Below are positions 1 to 7,148 of a DNA stretch of 8,805 bases, piece by piece (within the stretch, counting starts at the first letter, position 1; each line of letters opens with the position of its first letter). Below the pieces are notes generated by a model that was given only the letters and a program-made list of their open reading frames with translations, had not been told where the DNA came from and did not search any database. The translations under genes and the position numbers were made by a program. Origin of the DNA: JAGOBX01 sp017999075 [NCBI: Candidatus Babelota bacterium] (GTDB taxonomy: Bacteria > JAGOBX01); assembly GCA_017999075.1 (NCBI GenBank), contig JAGOBX010000124.1, forward strand, positions 1 to 8,805, in the 5' to 3' direction.

Positions 1-566
1 GCGGCAAACTTATGACAATATATAATTCCACAACAAATAAATCTGAAACGGATTTTATAGCTATGGATGTTCAAACACGAAGATTGCAAATATTAAAAGA
101 CAATCTTAAACATTATATTGGAAAAATTGATAATTTGAAAGTTGTTTGCGGCAATTTGAAAAAAATTCCATTTATGTTCCGCAGCAATGAAAAAAAGACT
201 GTGATATTGTTTGATGCTCCATGTTCAGGTTCTGGAATTATAAACAGATATCCTGGAAAATTATTTTCTATGAATAAAAACAATATAATGGAATTATCCG
301 AATTACAATTTGAAGGACTCAAAAATATTATTGAATCAGTAAAACCCGGAACAACTGTAATATATTCAGTCTGTTCTGTCCTTTTTGAAGAAACTTATCT
401 GATAATACAGAAAATTAAAAAGAAATATTCGAATATTGTTTCTGGAAATATAGATAATAGTATATTCAAGTCTGTTTTGAAATTTTATTCAACAGATGAA
501 GGAAATTTAATATATCCTTCTTCGATTTCAGACGGTTTTTTTATTGCCAAATTAATAAGGCTATAG
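1..566 (+). CDS. rsmB: RsmB/Sun-family 16S rRNA (cytosine-C5) methyltransferase, C-terminal part (5' end outside window)
   Basis: This is the C-terminal catalytic part of a SAM-dependent RNA m5C methyltransferase. The frame is open to the left edge: the first complete codons (from position 3) read G-K-L before the Met at 12, which fits the end of SAM-binding motif I (family form PGGKT), so that Met is internal. Motif IV is DAPCSGSG, with its Cys codon at 222-224. Motif VI is YSVCSV, with its Cys at 372-374. In this family the motif VI Cys is the nucleophile and the motif IV Cys helps release the product. The segment RYPGKLFSM...ELSELQ matches the family block between the two motifs, although the usual Trp is missing. 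The C-terminus DGFFIAKL is the usual family ending. RsmB (C967 of 16S rRNA) is the closest role; another m5C RNA target cannot be excluded because the N-terminal NusB-like domain lies outside. The next gene follows after 16 bases. Confidence 0.88.
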   Translation, partial: GKLMTIYNSTTNKSETDFIAMDVQTRRLQILKDNLKHYIGKIDNLKVVCGNLKKIPFMFRSNEKKTVILFDAPCSGSGIINRYPGKLFSMNKNNIMELSELQFEGLKNIIESVKPGTTVIYSVCSVLFEETYLIIQKIKKKYSNIVSGNIDNSIFKSVLKFYSTDEGNLIYPSSISDGFFIAKLIRL

Positions 567-582
567 TATAATAATTTTTAAT

Positions 583-822
583 ATGATTTTTAACGAATTA
601 GAAATAAATGAAAAAAATATTGTCAATGTAATATTTTCAAAGGTAATATTAAAAAACGGATTTGTGATTGAAAACTGTAGAGGAGTAATGCTGACTGAAA
701 ATACTTTAACATTAGCAACAAAAATTTCTGGGGAAATTGCTAATCAGACAATAATACTCCGTTCTGAAATATGTGCTCTGGAATATGGAGAAATAGTTTA
801 TAAAAAAAGGTATTACTGTTAA
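583..822 (+). CDS. Small protein of unknown function (79 aa), possibly Sm/SH3-like beta barrel
   Basis: I do not recognise this family. The 79 residues have no signal peptide or membrane segment and look mostly beta: alternating hydrophobic strands around VILKNGFVIENC, LTLATKI, TIILRSEI and CALEYGE. The spacing of an N-G turn after the first strand, a G-containing second strand and a closing short S-E-I strand loosely recalls Sm/Hfq or SH3-like small barrels, but this is only a shape impression. It is likely real: it fills the space between two solid genes, keeps the same codon use, starts 16 bases after the rRNA methyltransferase stop, and its TAA directly abuts the ATG of the response regulator at 823, which suggests translational coupling. 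The start has no visible Shine-Dalgarno site. A later in-frame ATG at 688-690 would give a much shorter protein and cut the first strands, so 583 is preferred. Confidence 0.7.
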   Translation: MIFNELEINEKNIVNVIFSKVILKNGFVIENCRGVMLTENTLTLATKISGEIANQTIILRSEICALEYGEIVYKKRYYC

Positions 823-2184
823 ATGAAACCAAAAATATTATTTGTAGATGACGAAAAAAATGTTTTGCAGTTTTTTCAGGAATTATTTCAAGACGAATAC
901 GAGGTCTTTACGATAAATAATGGATTTAAAGCAATAGATATAATTTCAAAAAATTCTCCTGACCTTGTGTTTCTTGATATAATTATGCCTGAAATCGGCG
1001 GTATAGAAACTTTGAAAATGATAAAAGACAGGTTTCCAAATCAGCTTGTTGTAATGCTGACAGCAGTATCAGATGTTTCTACAGCAGTAAAATCTTTGAA
1101 ACTTGGAGCCAATGATTATATATGCAAGCCGTTTGAGATAAAAAATCTCCGTGAATTTATAAAAAAAATATTAAGTTATCAGATTTTGAAAAAAAACTAT
1201 AGAAATAATCAGGATTCCTCTTTAAAAGAAGATGGCGGGCAAATAGATATAATAGGAAATTCTTTTGAAATAAGAAAAGCTCTTGATACTGTAAATAAAG
1301 TGGCTAACAAAGATGTTACAATATTATTAAATGGTGAAACCGGTACAGGAAAAGAAGTAATAGCAAAATATATTCATGCATTAAGTTCAAGATCAAAAAA
1401 AAATTTTATTTCTGTAGATTGTTCTGCAATACCTTCGACTTTGCTTGAAAGTGAGTTGTTCGGTTATGAAAAAGGAGCTTTTACAGGAGCTGTTTCAAGA
1501 AAAACAGGAAGATTCGAGATGGCTGATGAAGGAACTTTATTCTTGGATGAAATAGGCAATTTACCTGTAGAATTTCAGCCTAAACTTTTAAGAGCAATAC
1601 AGGAAGGTGAAATTTACAGACTTGGTTATGAACAGCCTATAAAAATTGATGTAAGAATAATAGTGGCAACGCATATAGATATTGAAGAATCAGTGAAAAA
1701 AGGATTGTTCAGACAAGATTTGTTTTTCAGATTGAATGTTATCAAAATAGAATTACCGCCGTTAAGAAAAAGAATAGAAGATATTAAAGATCTGCTTGAT
1801 TATTTTATAGAAAAATTTTGCGGTAAATTCGGAATTCCTGTGAAAAAATATGACGCGTCTATTGTTAAATATCTTCAATCTTACGAATGGCCGGGAAATA
1901 TCAGGGAATTTCAAAATGCGGTTGAACGGGCGATTGTTCTTTCAGGAGAAAATGAAGAATTGTCGAAAGATTTGTTTTTTTTGAAAAATTCGTTAAGTAT
2001 AAAAAAAGACGATTTGTTCAGCAGCGGATTAACCCTGAAAGACGCTCAATCTCTATTTGAAAAAGAATACATATTCAATACTTTGGTACAATGCAAGGGC
2101 AGCAGAAAAGATGCGGCGGAAAAACTTAATATTGACAGGTCTTATATATCAAAATTAATAACAAAATACGATATTAAAATTTAA
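823..2184 (+). CDS. NtrC-family sigma-54-dependent response regulator
   Basis: A 453-residue transcription activator with the full three-domain NtrC architecture. The receiver domain (about 3-117) has the acidic pair D9-D10, phospho-acceptor D52 in FLDIIMP, T80 and K102 in CKPF. The AAA+ domain (about 142-380) has Walker A GETGTGKE (171-178), the sigma-54 contact loop GAFTGA intact (218-223), Walker B GTLFLDEIG (237-245, with D242 and E243), and the arginine-finger region FRQDLFFRLNV. A WPGNIREFQNAVERA segment closes the domain. The C-terminus (about 403-453) is a Fis-type helix-turn-helix (RKDAAEKLNIDRSYISKLI). It should remodel sigma-54 RNA polymerase once phosphorylated. The histidine kinase 34 bases downstream is the obvious partner. 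The ATG abuts the previous stop; a weak AAGG lies 12 bases upstream. No -24/-12 promoter is visible in the nearby gaps, so its targets are probably elsewhere. Confidence 0.96.
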   Translation: MKPKILFVDDEKNVLQFFQELFQDEYEVFTINNGFKAIDIISKNSPDLVFLDIIMPEIGGIETLKMIKDRFPNQLVVMLTAVSDVSTAVKSLKLGANDYICKPFEIKNLREFIKKILSYQILKKNYRNNQDSSLKEDGGQIDIIGNSFEIRKALDTVNKVANKDVTILLNGETGTGKEVIAKYIHALSSRSKKNFISVDCSAIPSTLLESELFGYEKGAFTGAVSRKTGRFEMADEGTLFLDEIGNLPVEFQPKLLRAIQEGEIYRLGYEQPIKIDVRIIVATHIDIEESVKKGLFRQDLFFRLNVIKIELPPLRKRIEDIKDLLDYFIEKFCGKFGIPVKKYDASIVKYLQSYEWPGNIREFQNAVERAIVLSGENEELSKDLFFLKNSLSIKKDDLFSSGLTLKDAQSLFEKEYIFNTLVQCKGSRKDAAEKLNIDRSYISKLITKYDIKI

Positions 2185-2187
2185 ATT

Positions 2188-2212
2188 ATCACAAAATTTT
2201 AAAATTAGTGAT
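2188..2212. promoter_or_regulatory. Imperfect dyad between regulator and kinase genes, overlapping the kinase ribosome-binding region
   Basis: In the 34-base gap, ATCAC (2188-2192) is matched by GTGAT (2208-2212), and the space between them holds the 12-base palindrome AATTTTAAAATT (2195-2206). Outer copies ATTATCA (2185-2191) and TGATAAT (2214-2220) extend the symmetry into the kinase ATG. As RNA it could fold over the weak TAGTG that would serve as ribosome-binding site; as DNA it could be an operator. The AT richness makes chance symmetry plausible, so this is tentative. Confidence 0.3.
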
Positions 2213-2218
2213 TTGATA

Positions 2219-3964
2219 ATGGAAAAATGCAAAAAAATTAAAATAAATAATTTTATATTTTATTTTATTTTTTGTTGTGCTTTTATTCCTGCCTTATCAT
2301 ATAATGCAGTTTCAAAACCGGTTATAGAATTTTCTCAAGAAGAAATGAATTACATCTCTTCAAAACAGAAAATTATAGTTCTATGTGATTATTATTTCCC
2401 TCCATTTATATTTGAAGATGCTGTAACCAAGCAAATTAAAGGATTCAGCGTAGATATTATTAAAGCTATCTCCGAAAAAACCGGATTGGAAGTGGTGTTT
2501 AAATCTATGCGGTGGGAAAAAGTTATTCCTGCGCTCCTTAATAAAGACGGAGATATTATAGCTGGAATTATTTTAACCCCTGAACGAAATCAAATTTTAG
2601 ATTTTTCAACTCCTTACTTATTCAGTTCCAGAAATATATTTGTTCAAAAAGGAAATCCAAAAAAAATTTTAACTATAAATGATTTGAAATTCAAAAAAAT
2701 TGCAGTTCAAAAAAGTGATGTATGCGAGAATGTCATTAAAAATATAAACGGCGCCAATATTATTTTTACGGATAATCAAAAAGACGGAATTTTATATTTA
2801 AACAATAAACTGATAGATGCTTTTGTCGGAAATAAATTTTTAGGCATATATTTAATAAAATCTTTGAAAATAACCAATATTGATATGATTGAAGGGAATA
2901 TTGCTGCATCTGATTACTGCATAGGAATGAATAAAGGAAATGAAGTTCTTAAAAATATTATAAACAAAACTCTGAACATATTGAAAATGAGTGATGAATA
3001 TGATGAAATTTATAATAAATGGTTTTCTCTTTCTGAAATCAATGAAAAAATGAATGTTCAGTATAAACAGATAATTTTAATAGTGTTATTGATATTATTT
3101 ATTTTTTTTATTTTATTGGTAATATCATTAACATGGATTTATGTTTTAAAAAAAGCTATAAAATATCAGACTAAAAAAATTAATTTGTCAAGAAATGAAC
3201 TCATTGAACAAAACCGGAAAATTATTGAATCGAACGAACAACTGAAAAAATTGGATTCTATGAAAGATAATTTTGTTTCCAATGTGAGCCATGAATTAAG
3301 AACCCCTCTTGTTTCCATACTCGGTTATGTGAATTTGCTTGAAGAAAAAAAATTAGGCGATCTTAGTGAAAAACAAATTAAAGCTATAAATATAATAGCG
3401 AAAAATATAAATAAACTTCTTACGATAATCAATTCATTGCTTGATATAACTCGTTCTGAAGAAAAACTTTTTAAAGATAAACGGGAATATGTTGACCTTG
3501 TAAAAATGATTGAAAATTCAATTGCTCTCTATGAACCTATGATAAAATCAAGAAATATAAAAGTTTCATTTGATTATGATAAATCTGCAAAATATGTTTT
3601 TGAATCGCATATGCAGCTTGTAGAAATAATTATAAATAACTTGATAACCAATGCTATAAAATATAATAAAAATGAAGGCTCAATTTTTATAGAGTTGACA
3701 AAAAATGAAAAAACAATTATTCTTTCAGTAAAAGATACTGGAATAGGCATTGATAAAATTCATTTCCCGAAAATTTTTGACAGGTTCTATCAGATAGATA
3801 ACAAAATCACTTCGAATAGCGGTGGATTTGGAATTGGATTGTATTTGATAAAAAAATATGCGACAATATTAAAATCCAGTATTGAATTGGAATCTGAAAT
3901 CGGGAAAGGTTCTGAATTTAAAATAATATTTAATATTAACGGAGAAAATTACGATGAGCGATGA
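2219..3964 (+). CDS. Membrane sensor histidine kinase with periplasmic solute-binding (SBP_bac_3) sensor domain
   Basis: A 581-residue sensor kinase. Order: signal/first membrane segment (about 10-30, rich in Phe and Ile), periplasmic SBP_bac_3 domain (about 40-270), one transmembrane helix (about 285-311), a charged helical linker, HisKA with phospho-acceptor H358 in SHELRTP, and HATPase with the N box (N478 in TNAIKYN), G1 box DTGIGI (D506) and G2 box GFGIGL (536-541). The sensor part shows YFPPFIFED, GFSVDIIKAIS and TPERNQILDFSTPY. R123 is at the position that holds the ligand alpha-carboxylate in amino-acid-binding proteins, and D200 in IDAFVG is at the usual amino-group position, so an amino-acid-like ligand is plausible. 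There is no HAMP, cytoplasmic PAS or receiver domain, unlike BvgS/EvgS. ATG at 2219 is chosen over an in-frame TTG at 2213 because TAGTG lies 8 bases upstream of the ATG. The partner should be the sigma-54 regulator just upstream. The stop overlaps the next gene by 11 bases. Confidence 0.93.
   Translation: MEKCKKIKINNFIFYFIFCCAFIPALSYNAVSKPVIEFSQEEMNYISSKQKIIVLCDYYFPPFIFEDAVTKQIKGFSVDIIKAISEKTGLEVVFKSMRWEKVIPALLNKDGDIIAGIILTPERNQILDFSTPYLFSSRNIFVQKGNPKKILTINDLKFKKIAVQKSDVCENVIKNINGANIIFTDNQKDGILYLNNKLIDAFVGNKFLGIYLIKSLKITNIDMIEGNIAASDYCIGMNKGNEVLKNIINKTLNILKMSDEYDEIYNKWFSLSEINEKMNVQYKQIILIVLLILFIFFILLVISLTWIYVLKKAIKYQTKKINLSRNELIEQNRKIIESNEQLKKLDSMKDNFVSNVSHELRTPLVSILGYVNLLEEKKLGDLSEKQIKAINIIAKNINKLLTIINSLLDITRSEEKLFKDKREYVDLVKMIENSIALYEPMIKSRNIKVSFDYDKSAKYVFESHMQLVEIIINNLITNAIKYNKNEGSIFIELTKNEKTIILSVKDTGIGIDKIHFPKIFDRFYQIDNKITSNSGGFGIGLYLIKKYATILKSSIELESEIGKGSEFKIIFNINGENYDER
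3941..3945 (+). promoter_or_regulatory. Ribosome-binding site GGAGA for the orphan membrane protein
   Basis: GGAGA lies 8 bases before the ATG at 3954, inside the kinase coding sequence. It is the clearest Shine-Dalgarno match in the window and fixes the start of the downstream gene, including the 11-base overlap with the kinase. Confidence 0.7.
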
Positions 3965-4919
3965 TAAAAACAATAATGTGAATCAGGCAAACAATCAAAA
4001 TATAAATGAAGAAATTGTTTTTAAAATTAAACTTAAATCATTAAAACTTCTGGCGTACGGATTGATATTTTTTTCAGTTATACGTAAGACAAAGGAATGC
4101 GGGTTTAAACAGGTTATAGCTTCATTGAAACCTAATTTATATCAGGATTTGGTGATAGAACTTAATTGGGAGCTTCTGAAAGAAAAATTGTTTGATTTTA
4201 CAATAAAAAAAGCTGATACTGTGAATCAGCCTATTACTGAAGATATAATGTCAGTAATAACTGAAGCTTTAAAAGAACCGGATTTTAGAGAGGATATGCT
4301 TACCTACGCTGATAAGGAACAGTTTGGTTCGATTTATGAATTGCTAAAAAACAAGCTTTCTGATGTTATCCCTGGAAGAATTGAACTTCAGTGTGAAATA
4401 GAAAAAATTGATTCTACAAAATCATTTGAAAAACAAGCGTCTGAAGAAGAAGCTGCTAAGAAAAATGAAAATGCGATGATTGTTGATCCGAAAAGCCCTC
4501 ATTTTATCAATGTTGAAGGATTCGAAGATAAATTATTGGGTAAAAAAATAGGAAATTTAAAATCTAATGATAAAATAATTTTAAAAATTACAGATAATTC
4601 ATTTTCTGAAAAAGTTTATGAAAATTTACCTTCGTTTAAATTCGGACATCATTACGGGACTTTCACTGAATTTTATAAAGATGATTCAGGAATAAATTAT
4701 GCCGTATTTAATTTGGGAAATAATTTTTTCGGGAGGTTTAAGGTAGCAAAAGAAGATAATATAAAAAAAATTAAATATGTTATGCCTCAGAACGAAAGCG
4801 GTCTTGATAAACTTAAATTTATAACTGACAACACATTTACTTTTTATATAATTTTAATAACTGTCGCTGTAATACTTTGTTTTTTATCATGGCAGTATTA
4901 TACGTGGCTGTATGAATAA
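3954..4919 (+). CDS. Orphan tail-anchored membrane protein (321 aa), unknown function, coupled to sensor kinase
   Basis: I do not recognise this protein. The N-terminus (1-20) is rich in Asn, Gln and Asp and probably disordered. Residues 21-153 look mostly helical, with a hydrophobic stretch near 30-43 that is amphipathic or buried rather than a clear membrane span. A charged low-complexity linker (about 154-180, with SEEEAAKKNEN) leads to a beta-rich domain (about 185-276) containing FKFGHHYGTFTEFY and NNFFGRF. A single strong hydrophobic helix (about 296-314) ends five to seven residues before the C-terminus. With no signal peptide, most of the protein should be cytoplasmic and tail-anchored. 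It overlaps the kinase by 11 bases and has its own good ribosome-binding site, so it is very likely co-expressed with the kinase. It could be a kinase accessory, a localisation factor or an output effector; none of these is shown by the sequence. It is the last gene of the plus-strand unit. Confidence 0.82.
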   Translation: MSDDKNNNVNQANNQNINEEIVFKIKLKSLKLLAYGLIFFSVIRKTKECGFKQVIASLKPNLYQDLVIELNWELLKEKLFDFTIKKADTVNQPITEDIMSVITEALKEPDFREDMLTYADKEQFGSIYELLKNKLSDVIPGRIELQCEIEKIDSTKSFEKQASEEEAAKKNENAMIVDPKSPHFINVEGFEDKLLGKKIGNLKSNDKIILKITDNSFSEKVYENLPSFKFGHHYGTFTEFYKDDSGINYAVFNLGNNFFGRFKVAKEDNIKKIKYVMPQNESGLDKLKFITDNTFTFYIILITVAVILCFLSWQYYTWLYE

Positions 4920-4930
4920 AGTAAATTGAA

Positions 4931-4948
4931 TCTGAATTTAATTTCAGA
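4931..4948. other. Short AT-rich inverted repeat in convergent gap
   Basis: TCTGAA (4931-4936) and TTCAGA (4943-4948) form a six-base-pair stem with a six-base loop, 12 bases after the stop of the plus-strand unit. No T-run follows on either strand, so it is a poor terminator alone, but it sits between two convergent genes where a transcript end is expected. Confidence 0.3.
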
Positions 4949-4955
4949 ATAATGA

Positions 4956-4982
4956 GTTCATCTATGAACCATATCATTTTTT
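4956..4982 (+). terminator. Candidate weak intrinsic terminator of the plus-strand unit
   Basis: GTTCAT (4956-4961) pairs with ATGAAC (4964-4969); the two-base gap means the real loop is probably four bases and the stem five. A run of six T (4977-4982) follows after ATATCA. The stem is short and the T-run is seven bases away, so the fit is modest. Position supports it: it lies 37 bases after the last plus-strand stop and before the convergent gene ends at 5015. Confidence 0.35.
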
Positions 4983-5014
4983 GATTAATAGTCATTATCC
5001 GAAAAATCCGAATA

Positions 5015-7108
5015 TTACTTTTTTGATAAAACAATCCATTCCTGAGAATAAACTGCCATTGAAAGATATAAATTCCTTAATTCGGAATAATTTGATTTTT
5101 CAATATAATCTGTTTTTCTTGAAAAATCAGAATTATAATTTATACAGCCTTCATTAACATCATATTTCCCTGTAAAACTAATATCTTTAAATGAAATATT
5201 CAATTTTTCCGGAATATAATATATATTATAATTTTCCGGCAAAATAATCTCGGCTTCAATTTTGTGAAATTCATTGCCATACCATTTTATATCAAAGTCC
5301 CTATCTGTTTTATTAAAATCGAATCCGGTTTGCACCACTCCCGGAACTCTGAAACATTTTATTTTATCGCCTGCAGATATGCAGTAATTTCGGATAGAAT
5401 ATTTATAGTTTATAACAAATTCGTTAGAATCAGAATTGTTTTCACCAAGCCGGTATTCTAAAAGTTCAGCGTTGTTATGAATACTTGAAACCATGTTTTC
5501 AAACATTTTTTTTATTTCTTCATTGTTCATTAAAACTGCTGACCGCATATCAATTGAAAAGTTCCCGTGAAATTTAATTGTTTCCTCGCATTCTATAAAA
5601 TTATCATTGCGTATTTTTATAAAAATTTTTTTATGTATACCATCATTTTCAATGGTTTTTGATTCCGGCAGTTTTATGAATTTGTATTCTTTTTGGTTTA
5701 ATATTTCGACAGCTTCAGTGTTATGAAGCTCAAAAGGAATATTGCCGATAGGTGATGTTTTATCAAAAGGGGCAAGAAAATAAGTTTTATCCTGAATTTG
5801 AACCTTGCATATTGCCTTGTTAAATTCTTTCAGATTTGCTGTCATTGAAATTTTTCCGGATTCCCCTGTTCTGCATAAAACAAAATGCGATTCTATACCC
5901 TCATTTTTCAGTAGAGCCATCATGAAAAGTATTTTATCAAAATAATTTCCTGACATAGAATTTGATAAAACTTTCAAATCGTAAAATCCGTAATTCCAGT
6001 TTAATGGGGAAATGCTGAATGTCTCGAAATTTTTTAACATAAAATCATATATTGCGCTTAATTTTTCAAATGAAGTTTTTTCCTGAATTTTTAAAGATTC
6101 GTTTATGAAAGTTAAATAATTATTTTTTTCCAGTTTGCTATAAAATATATTTGCAAAATTATAAACAATTTCATCCCATGTTTTTTTTTCTGTAGCAACT
6201 AAAGACGGCAGCACTTCTCTGTATGGCGGAATATTCTGCTCTTCATAATATTGGTCAAGATTTTCTGCTGAAAATTCTAATATTTTTCTTCCTTTAAAAT
6301 TATTAATATTAATTTTTATAACAGATGTATCATTGACAAAATAATTAATTTCTTTCGATTCTGGAATATCAATAGATATATTTTTAAATATCACAGGTTC
6401 GGCTTCCCTGAAAATTTGATTAATATAAAATGGAAAAATATAAGAATCATATTTCCTTATTGTCTCAGTAGAATAATAAATATATGATCCTGGTTTTGTT
6501 TCAGGAAGTGAAAACCGGAGTCTTTTTAAATTGTTGTATAATTGTTCTGAATAAATTTCTTCGTCTTTCAATGCGTTATCGTCAAGATGTTTAACTATAC
6601 CCTTGTCATTTATTGATATGGCGAATTCTATTGAAGGAGAATCATATAATGAATAGTAATAATAATTATTTATTCCCTGCGATTCCCCTCTTTTTTGTAA
6701 AATTTTTTTTAATACAGTATATTTTATTTTGTAGGTATTTCCGGTTATCTGTTTATATTCCGTGTTTGAATAAAGCGTTATAATTCCTGCATTAGGATAA
6801 CTGTCTGCAGATATTTCTGTTTCAGTATACTTTTTTAAAATTTCATCATTGGCAGCAATATCTTTAATATTGCTGTAAATATGCCATTTCCGCTGTTTCT
6901 GAAGATTTACGGTTTTAACTTCAGATAAATGAAATTTGAGTTTTTCCTCAGAATCAGGAATTTCAAAAAATAGAATATCGTTTTTTATTTCTGAAATTTT
7001 TCCTGAATATTCTCTGCCGTCGTTAAGAAGTAAAATATCAGCATGAGATGTTTTAAAAAATGTTGTGGCTGAAATAATAAGAAAATATAATAAAAGTTTT
7101 TTTTTCAT
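5015..7108 (-). CDS. Exported DUF3857/transglutaminase-like protein with degenerate catalytic triad
   Basis: A 697-residue exported protein. The signal peptide is about 1-23 (MKKK, hydrophobic core, cleavage likely after SHA). A short beta-barrel-like segment follows (about 24-70: LLLNDGREYSGKI...LSEVKTV). Then comes a DUF3857-like region (about 95-260, with LPETKPGSYIYY at 201-212), a transglutaminase-like region (about 345-465) and a beta-rich C-terminal domain (about 490-665). The core keeps the family helix DKILFMMALLKNEGIESHFVL, but all three catalytic positions are lost: Tyr389 (codon 5942-5944) for Cys in GNYFD, Lys431 (5816-5818) for His in FNKAI, and Ala446 (5771-5773) for Asp in FLAPF. 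Spacings of 42 and 15 match the intact neighbour exactly. It is therefore probably not a protease or transglutaminase; a binding or scaffolding role is an inference. It starts 40 bases after the paralogue's stop, in the same operon. No Shine-Dalgarno site is seen before the ATG. Confidence 0.9.
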   Translation of the reverse strand: MKKKLLLYFLIISATTFFKTSHADILLLNDGREYSGKISEIKNDILFFEIPDSEEKLKFHLSEVKTVNLQKQRKWHIYSNIKDIAANDEILKKYTETEISADSYPNAGIITLYSNTEYKQITGNTYKIKYTVLKKILQKRGESQGINNYYYYSLYDSPSIEFAISINDKGIVKHLDDNALKDEEIYSEQLYNNLKRLRFSLPETKPGSYIYYSTETIRKYDSYIFPFYINQIFREAEPVIFKNISIDIPESKEINYFVNDTSVIKININNFKGRKILEFSAENLDQYYEEQNIPPYREVLPSLVATEKKTWDEIVYNFANIFYSKLEKNNYLTFINESLKIQEKTSFEKLSAIYDFMLKNFETFSISPLNWNYGFYDLKVLSNSMSGNYFDKILFMMALLKNEGIESHFVLCRTGESGKISMTANLKEFNKAICKVQIQDKTYFLAPFDKTSPIGNIPFELHNTEAVEILNQKEYKFIKLPESKTIENDGIHKKIFIKIRNDNFIECEETIKFHGNFSIDMRSAVLMNNEEIKKMFENMVSSIHNNAELLEYRLGENNSDSNEFVINYKYSIRNYCISAGDKIKCFRVPGVVQTGFDFNKTDRDFDIKWYGNEFHKIEAEIILPENYNIYYIPEKLNISFKDISFTGKYDVNEGCINYNSDFSRKTDYIEKSNYSELRNLYLSMAVYSQEWIVLSKK

Positions 7109-7148
7109 AGTTTTTTGTTTTTTTAATATAATATAATTTTGGAAATTT

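Noticed and set aside
113-322. Minus-strand open frame opposite the rRNA methyltransferase
   Set aside because: It is antisense to methyltransferase motif IV and has no start signal or recognisable domain.
567-582. Sigma-54 (-24/-12) promoter in the intergenic gaps
   Set aside because: The gaps at 567-582, 2185-2218, 4920-5014 and 7109-7148 were read on both strands for GG-N10-GC, and none has a match, so there is no evidence that the regulator controls these genes directly.
2213-2218. TTG at 2213 as start of the kinase
   Set aside because: The ATG at 2219, two codons later, is a better start codon and has better spacing from the weak TAGTG; the TTG would leave almost no spacing.
4837-5034. 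Minus-strand open frame of 65 codons across the convergent gap
   Set aside because: It overlaps the membrane-anchor end of the plus-strand orphan and the end of the minus-strand gene, has no ribosome-binding site or recognisable sequence, and covers the hairpins expected between convergent genes.
5264-5461. Plus-strand open frame of 65 codons
   Set aside because: It is antisense to the C-terminal domain of the 697-residue protein, with no supporting signals.
7109-7148. Promoter or terminator between the two transglutaminase-like genes
   Set aside because: The 40-base gap is almost pure A/T with TATAAT-like strings on both strands, which is expected by chance at this composition; no hairpin and no -35-like element could be supported.
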